Of a DNA stretch of 19,033 nt, positions 14,400 through 19,033 are shown in pieces. Made by a program: the position numbers and the translations under genes. How positions within the stretch are numbered: position 1 is the first letter of the stretch; every line of letters starts with the position of its first letter. A model generated the notes under the pieces. That model saw nothing but the letters and a program-made list of their open reading frames with translations, searched no databases and was not told the DNA's origin. This DNA is from Planctomycetota bacterium (GTDB lineage Bacteria; Planctomycetota; Phycisphaerae; Sedimentisphaerales; Anaerobacaceae). The stretch is from the NCBI GenBank assembly GCA_020344865.1, contig CP070830.1, positions 847,370-866,402 on the forward strand, read 5' to 3'.

Positions 14400-16184
14400 A
14401 TGAGAAAGTTAGTATTAATACTGTCGGTTATGACCGCTTTGCTGCTTAGCGGTTGTGAGGAACAAGTAACCCAATGCAAAATGAAGAAATACGAGCCAAC
14501 GTGGGAATCGCTGCGCGAGTACAAGGAGATCCCCCAGTGGCTGCGCGACGGAAAGTTCGGGCTTTACACGCATTGGGGGCCTTATGCAGTTCACGCCTAC
14601 GGTGAAAACACCACGTGGTATTCTCACGGGATGTATATGGATCCGGAGTCCGAGGCACGCGAGCACTTCGAGAAAAACTTCGGCAAATTGACGCCTGAAT
14701 TCGGCTATAAGGATTTGATACCGAAGTTCACGGCCGAGAAGTTCGATGCCGATGAATGGGCCGATTTATTCGCGAAATCCGGGGCTAAGTTTGCCGGCCC
14801 TGTTGCCGAGCACCACGACGGCTTCGCAATGTGGGACACCAAGTATTCCGACTGGAACGCAGCGAAGATGGGGCCAAAGAGAGATGTTGTCGGTGAACTC
14901 GAGAAGGCCATAAAGAAACGGGATATGAAGTTCGTTACCGCGTTTCACCACGCCGCGAACTGGTTTTTCTTCCCCGTCTGGGATGAGCGCTACGACGCAG
15001 GCGACCCCAAGTATGCCGGTCTTTACGGCCAGCCACACGAAGAAGGCGCGATGCGCAACCAGGAGTTTTTAGATGAATGGTACGGCAAGATTATCGAGGT
15101 CATTGACAACTACAGCCCCGATTTCATCTGGTTCGATTTCGCGCTCGATTCGATTCCTGAGGGGTACGTCAAGGACTTTTTGGCCTACTATTACAACCAC
15201 GCTGAGGCCGAGGGAAAAGAAGTCGTTGTTACCTACAAGGGTAACGACCTTGTACCCGCCACCGGCGTGAGGGACTTAGAACTTGGCCAGGAACCCAGGC
15301 TCACCTATCACGAGTGGATAACAGACTCGACGGTCGATGACCGCGGCGCATGGGGATATGCGAACGACCTTATATTCAAGAGCCCGAATCGGGTGATAGA
15401 CAACCTTGTGGACCGTGTGAGTAAGAACGGTTATCTACTTTTGAATGTCGGGCCGAAACCTGATGGGACCATTCCGGAAGAAGCGCGGGAATTACTGCTG
15501 GAAGTAGGTGAATGGCTTGAAATCAACGGTGATGCGATTTACGGCACCAGTCCCTGGTTAATCGCCAGTGAAGGTCCGACCAACCTCGGGGATGCCTCGG
15601 CTATTGGTTTCAATGAGTCCAACGTTGTCTACACAAGCAAAGACGTCCGCTTTACGGTCAAGGGTGATAATCTGTACGCAACGTTCCTAGCCTGGCCTGG
15701 CGAGCAGGCCGTTATTCGCACACTTCGCGGAGAAGGCGAGGAAGAGAGGGAATGGAAAGGAGATGCGAATGTCGACAAATCGATGTCACTGGTTGGTAAA
15801 ACATTCACTGTACGACGTTTTACTTTCGAATTTAAAGAGGATGCCGATGTCCATATTACAGCAAGATGGGAAGAAGATGAGGTAGAAGAATTCGAAGGTA
15901 AGTACGAACAGGAAGGTACATCGGTTACCATATTGGTTGAAGATGAAGAACGCAGGGCCACATATGACGGCGAGGACTTTGAGCTCATAAGAGGAGAAGG
16001 AGTTCCTCGTTATGAAGGTTTCTATGAGGAGGAAATCAAGCGTATTACGATGCTTGGCGATGATAAGAGCCTCAAATGGAAGCGGACGAATCAAGGTCTT
16101 GTTATCGAAACACCCGACAAAAGACCCTGCAAGCATGCGTATGTTATTAAAATCGAACGCTACCATCATCCGAAGATTGATTGA
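14400..16184 (+). CDS. GH29 alpha-L-fucosidase, lipoprotein
   Basis: ATG 14400 has aaggag 6 nt upstream. The 594-aa product starts with a lipoprotein signal (LLSGC, lipidated Cys19), so it is probably membrane-anchored and faces the periplasm or outside. The catalytic barrel is about 33-385: WLRDGKFGLYTHWGPYAV, EHHDGFAMWDTKYSDWNA (137-154), PDFIWFD with Asp246 as the expected GH29 nucleophile, AWGYAND, and LLLNVGPKPDGTIPEEA. GH29 enzymes release alpha-linked L-fucose by a retaining mechanism. I could not assign the acid/base residue, which varies in this family. The C-terminal beta-sandwich (about 386-594; FLAWPGEQAVIRTL to YEGFYEEEIKRITMLG) is interrupted at about 444-535 by an acidic module also present in paralog E. 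It closes the tightly spaced gene run and gives the best clue that the substrate contains fucose. Confidence 0.93.
   Translation: MRKLVLILSVMTALLLSGCEEQVTQCKMKKYEPTWESLREYKEIPQWLRDGKFGLYTHWGPYAVHAYGENTTWYSHGMYMDPESEAREHFEKNFGKLTPEFGYKDLIPKFTAEKFDADEWADLFAKSGAKFAGPVAEHHDGFAMWDTKYSDWNAAKMGPKRDVVGELEKAIKKRDMKFVTAFHHAANWFFFPVWDERYDAGDPKYAGLYGQPHEEGAMRNQEFLDEWYGKIIEVIDNYSPDFIWFDFALDSIPEGYVKDFLAYYYNHAEAEGKEVVVTYKGNDLVPATGVRDLELGQEPRLTYHEWITDSTVDDRGAWGYANDLIFKSPNRVIDNLVDRVSKNGYLLLNVGPKPDGTIPEEARELLLEVGEWLEINGDAIYGTSPWLIASEGPTNLGDASAIGFNESNVVYTSKDVRFTVKGDNLYATFLAWPGEQAVIRTLRGEGEEEREWKGDANVDKSMSLVGKTFTVRRFTFEFKEDADVHITARWEEDEVEEFEGKYEQEGTSVTILVEDEERRATYDGEDFELIRGEGVPRYEGFYEEEIKRITMLGDDKSLKWKRTNQGLVIETPDKRPCKHAYVIKIERYHHPKID
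15729..16004 (+). other. Small acidic module inserted in the C-terminal domain of GH29
   Basis: Residues about 444-535 separate VIRTL from YEGFYEEEIKRITML, which are normally joined by a short linker in GH29 proteins of this type. The core (463-534, nt 15786-16001) reads SLVGKTFTVRR, FEFKEDADV, GKYEQEGTSV, TYDGEDFEL, in the same order as the insert in paralog E. DNA also matches locally: tcactgg, then g-t-aaaacattcact against gaaagacatttact. Confidence 0.78.
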
Positions 16185-16259
16185 GTGACAGATAAGTTAA
16201 TTTGAAATTCCGGCATACTCGAAGTTGACGGATTTTTAAGAGACGAGATTTGGTTAACA

Positions 16260-16279
16260 GAATTTGAAACTTCAAATTC
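16260..16279. promoter_or_regulatory. Perfect inverted repeat upstream of the symporter gene, candidate operator
   Basis: gaatttgaa (16260-16268) and ttcaaattc (16271-16279) are exact reverse complements separated by ac. No T tract follows, so it is not a typical terminator. A half-site-like aatttgaa also occurs at 16199-16206. A dimeric regulator is the natural reading; a transcript hairpin is the alternative. Confidence 0.45.
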
Positions 16280-16319
16280 GCATAAAGAGTAAGTGCGCCG
16301 AGTCAATAGAGATATCGCT

Positions 16320-16348
16320 TTGACCGATGAGAAATGGTAATATCTAAA
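16320..16348 (+). promoter_or_regulatory. Weak candidate sigma-70-like promoter for the symporter gene
   Basis: TTGACC (16320-16325) is followed after 17 nt by TCTAAA (16343-16348), with a 49-nt leader to the start codon. The -10 match is only partial. It lies just downstream of the inverted repeat in the 213-bp gap, the largest gap after the leader, so a separate start of transcription here is plausible. Confidence 0.28.
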
Positions 16349-16397
16349 GGCTGATTATACAAAAAGGATTTTGGTTGTTTAAGAGAAAGGGCAAGAG

Positions 16398-18059
16398 ATG
16401 GTTACAACAAATTTCACTGCAGAGATAGGGGCCGGGATTGGGACAACTGATTTGGTAATTATTATTGTGTATCTGCTCGGGATAATGACCATCGGAATCT
16501 GGGCGGGGTACAGGAAGAAGGCCTCGAGTACGCAGTTTTTCCTCGCAGGAAGGTCGCTGCCGTGGTCAATCATCGGGCCTGCATTGTTCTGCGCCAACAT
16601 CTCAACGATTCACCTCGTGGGTCTGGCCGCGGACGGGTACAGAGTGGGGCTTGCCGTTGGCAATTTCGAATGGATGGCATCTTTTTGTTTAATCGTATTA
16701 GGACTGGCGTTTGCTCCGTTTTATTTCAGGAGCAAACTGAGCACACTGCCTGAATATCTGGAGAAAAGGTACTGTCCGACGGCACGGACAATTCTGGCGT
16801 TCATTTTCCTGATGAGCGCACTATTAGTCCACATAGGGATAAGTCTTTATGCGGGTGCGAAGGTGTTGGAGGAGTTTTTCGGACTCAATATGTATGTTTC
16901 GATTGTCGGCATATCGGTCATCACGGCTATTTACACGATAATAGGAGGTCTAAGGGCGGTGATGATTACGGACGCGATTCAAGCGGTTCTGCTTTTGTGC
17001 GGCGCGGCCATACTGACGATAGCGGCTTTGTTTGCTCTACCCGCACACGGAATCGAAACTCTGGCGCAGTTCAAGGAGGCAATCAAGCCCGAACAGGCAA
17101 ATATGCTTCAGTCCATTCGTAATGTTACAACGGGGAAGATGAACGACTATTCGTGGCTCGTGATGGTGTTCGGTTACCCGGTGCTGGGGATATGGTACTG
17201 GTGTACCGACCAGACCATCGTGCAAAAGACATTAGCCGCCAGGACAGAAAGCGATGGAAAGAGCGGCGCGGTTTTCGCAGGTTACCTGAAGATACTGCCC
17301 GTCTTTGTTATGGTTTTTCCGGGTGTTCTGGGTTACGTCCTTTTTAAAGACCAAATCGGCACTGACAACAACGCAACGTTGATGGTGATGATGAAGAACC
17401 TGCTGCCTGTCGGCATCAAGGGTCTCTTCGCGGCAGGATTGCTGGCAGCACTGATGAGCACCATAGAGGCAGCGCTGAACAGCACGGCGACGCTTATGGC
17501 CGAAGATATTGTTCAGCGGGTAAGGCCGCAAACAAAGGACCGGACGCTGGTGTGGATCGGGCGGCTTACGGCTGGCGTGGTGGTGCTGCTGGCGATGGCC
17601 TGGTCAACTCAGGGCGGGAGGTTCGAGAGTATCTTCGTTGCAATTAACAAGATACCAATGATGTTCGCACCTGCGATTACCTGTATCTTTGTGCTTGGCG
17701 TGTTCTGGCGTCGCGGCACGAAGCAGGCGGCGATGACAGCCCTTATATTCAATCTGTTGGTCGGGATTATCTATCTGTGTATAGACATCCCGCTGATTGG
17801 TTCGAGACAGATTGTGACCGAGGATTGGGAGATTCCATTTATGATGGTGGGCGTTATCCTTTGTGCAACGTGTATAGTCATCTATGTGATTGTGAGCCTG
17901 TTGACGCCTCGGCCGTCGGAGGAACAGTTGAAGGACCTGTGCTGGGAGCATCCGCTGGCGAGCATCCGTACGGGAGCGGTAAAAAGCGTAACGGACCCGC
18001 GCATTATGGCCGGAATACTGTTCGTTTTGATGATTGTTCTGTACTGTCTTATTGGGTAA
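16398..18059 (+). CDS. Sodium:solute symporter (SSS family, SGLT-like sugar transporter)
   Basis: This 553-aa inner-membrane protein begins at ATG 16398. Hydrophobic segments are visible near 18-36, 55-75, 92-110, 130-152, 166-184, 193-213, 252-268, 297-316, 340-352, 388-402, 420-435, 445-463, 480-502 and 536-552, fitting the LeuT-like SSS fold. Family features include FFLAGRSLPW (47-56), GGLRAVMITDAIQ (183-195), WYWCTDQTIVQKTLAAR (266-282) and ALMSTIEAALNSTATL (351-366), the last matching the region of the second sodium site in SGLT proteins. SSS proteins couple sodium entry to uptake of sugars and other small solutes. Beside a fucosidase, a monosaccharide such as L-fucose is the likely cargo, but the sequence does not fix specificity. 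Gap to the dehydrogenase is 47 bp, so the two are probably cotranscribed. Confidence 0.92.
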   Translation: MVTTNFTAEIGAGIGTTDLVIIIVYLLGIMTIGIWAGYRKKASSTQFFLAGRSLPWSIIGPALFCANISTIHLVGLAADGYRVGLAVGNFEWMASFCLIVLGLAFAPFYFRSKLSTLPEYLEKRYCPTARTILAFIFLMSALLVHIGISLYAGAKVLEEFFGLNMYVSIVGISVITAIYTIIGGLRAVMITDAIQAVLLLCGAAILTIAALFALPAHGIETLAQFKEAIKPEQANMLQSIRNVTTGKMNDYSWLVMVFGYPVLGIWYWCTDQTIVQKTLAARTESDGKSGAVFAGYLKILPVFVMVFPGVLGYVLFKDQIGTDNNATLMVMMKNLLPVGIKGLFAAGLLAALMSTIEAALNSTATLMAEDIVQRVRPQTKDRTLVWIGRLTAGVVVLLAMAWSTQGGRFESIFVAINKIPMMFAPAITCIFVLGVFWRRGTKQAAMTALIFNLLVGIIYLCIDIPLIGSRQIVTEDWEIPFMMVGVILCATCIVIYVIVSLLTPRPSEEQLKDLCWEHPLASIRTGAVKSVTDPRIMAGILFVLMIVLYCLIG

Positions 18060-18106
18060 ACACAGGCGGTGGCAGACGGTAGCTTTGTAAGGCAAGGAGA
18101 TTAAAT

Positions 18107-19033
18107 ATGCGACAAGCGGTCATGACTGAACCGGGTAAAATTGAGTTTGGCGAAGCAGAAGAACCGAAGGCGGGTGCCGGAGAGATTCTGCTACGGATTA
18201 AGCGAATCGGCGTATGCGGCAGCGATATCCACGTTTATCACGGCAAACACCCCTTTACGCCCTACCCTGTCGTACAGGGTCATGAATATTCAGGCGTCGT
18301 TGAAGCAGTGGGTGAAGGCGTCGAAGACGTTAAGCCGGGGACACTTGCAACGGCCCGGCCGCAACTCGTCTGCGGCAAGTGCGGCCCCTGCCGGCGTGGA
18401 GATTATAATGTCTGCGAGAAACTGAGGGTCCAGGGATTCCAGGCGCCGGGCTGTGCGCAGGATTTATTTGTTGTACCGAAGGACAGATTTGTCCCCCTGC
18501 CTAAGTCACTGACCGTCGAGCAGGGAGCTCTGGTAGAGCCGGCATCGGTAGGAGCACACTCGACGGCCAGGGCCAGTGACGTCGCTGGCAAGAACGCAAT
18601 TGTGCTCGGAGCAGGGACAATTGGGAACATGGTGGCGCAGTTTGTTCGATGTCGCGGGGCCAAGAACATCCTGATTACAGACATCAGCGACTACCGACTC
18701 GAAATCGCTCGAAAGTGCGGGATTAAAAACACTTCGAATGCAGGCAAAGAATCCTTAGCTGACGCTGTTAAACGCGTATTCGGCGAGGAAGGATTTCAAG
18801 TCGCCTTTGAGGCGGCGGGTGTGGAGGCGACTTTGTCGGCGGCGATAGCAAATATCGAGAAAGGCGGAGAAATTGTTGTTCTGGGCGTCTTCGGAGAAAA
18901 ACCGTGTATTGATATGTCGGTGGTAGGCGAGCACGAGCTGAGCTTGATTGGAACGTTGATGTACAAACATGAAGATTACGTCGAGGCGGCACAAATGATT
19001 TCTGAAGGAAAAATCATCACGGAACCTCTGGTC
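18107..19033 (+). CDS. Zinc-dependent medium-chain alcohol/polyol dehydrogenase, 3' end outside window
   Basis: ATG 18107 is preceded by aaggaga; 309 codons are present and the frame is open at the window end. The usual length is about 340-350 aa, so roughly 30-40 residues are missing. Catalytic-zinc ligands are in place: Cys37 (GVCGSD), His59-Glu60 (GHE) and Glu144 (LVEPASVG). The structural-zinc cysteines are 89, 92, 95 and 103 (CGKCGPCRRGDYNVC). The Rossmann motif is VLGAGTIGN (165-173), and Asp191 at the end of the second strand (ILITDIS) favours NAD over NADP. The protein resembles sorbitol/galactitol/threonine-type dehydrogenases. Oxidation of an imported sugar or its polyol or acid derivative is inferred from the symporter next door; the exact substrate cannot be read from sequence. 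Confidence 0.9.
   Translation, partial: MRQAVMTEPGKIEFGEAEEPKAGAGEILLRIKRIGVCGSDIHVYHGKHPFTPYPVVQGHEYSGVVEAVGEGVEDVKPGTLATARPQLVCGKCGPCRRGDYNVCEKLRVQGFQAPGCAQDLFVVPKDRFVPLPKSLTVEQGALVEPASVGAHSTARASDVAGKNAIVLGAGTIGNMVAQFVRCRGAKNILITDISDYRLEIARKCGIKNTSNAGKESLADAVKRVFGEEGFQVAFEAAGVEATLSAAIANIEKGGEIVVLGVFGEKPCIDMSVVGEHELSLIGTLMYKHEDYVEAAQMISEGKIITEPLV

Noticed and set aside
16302..16324. Inverted repeat gtcaa / ttgac in the gap before the symporter
   Set aside because: Only five bases pair and the interior does not, so it is not distinguishable from chance.

Overview
The window reads like a Planctomycetota chromosome, most likely a Phycisphaerae / Sedimentisphaerales-type bacterium. The reasons are a secreted LamG protein with short dockerin-like Asp/Asn repeats, a run of signal-peptide-bearing LamG proteins, a lipoprotein fucosidase, and an SGLT-type sugar symporter instead of any SusC/SusD pair. 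All genes lie on the + strand. I saw no rRNA, tRNA, CRISPR, transposase or integrase.

Layout. (1) 2-2191: 3' part of a large exported multidomain protein (two fibronectin-like domains, a carbohydrate-binding-like domain, dockerin-like repeat, LamG, dockerin-like repeat). (2) 2192-2785: non-coding leader with two possible terminators, a pair of 8-bp direct repeats and a decayed LamG-gene beginning. (3) 2786-14347: five tandem paralogous genes (called A to E here) with 23-46 bp gaps. All share a roughly 270-residue core (FWRG, MSDKQ, HWRY and HWPVxQ motifs) plus a roughly 130-residue C-terminal domain that I cannot assign to a named family. A, B, C and E also carry a LamG domain; D does not. 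(4) 14400-16184: a GH29 alpha-L-fucosidase lipoprotein. (5) 16398-18059: a sodium:solute symporter, preceded by a perfect 20-bp inverted repeat. (6) 18107 to the window end: a zinc-dependent, NAD-type medium-chain dehydrogenase, cut by the window edge.

Inferred joint role: a polysaccharide-use locus for a fucose-containing glycan. The exported A-E proteins would bind and perhaps cleave the polymer, GH29 would release fucose, the symporter would import sugar, and the dehydrogenase would oxidise it. Only the GH29, symporter and dehydrogenase assignments rest on family recognition; the function of A-E is inferred from context.

The most unusual feature is a set of in-frame acidic inserts interrupting beta-sandwich domains in four of the six consecutive exported proteins. 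A has a roughly 39-residue acidic insert in LamG. C has a roughly 220-residue Glu-rich coiled coil near the start of LamG. E has a roughly 70-residue module in LamG, and the same module sits in the C-terminal domain of the neighbouring GH29. One module shared by two unrelated hosts suggests a spreading insert domain or a common assembly function.
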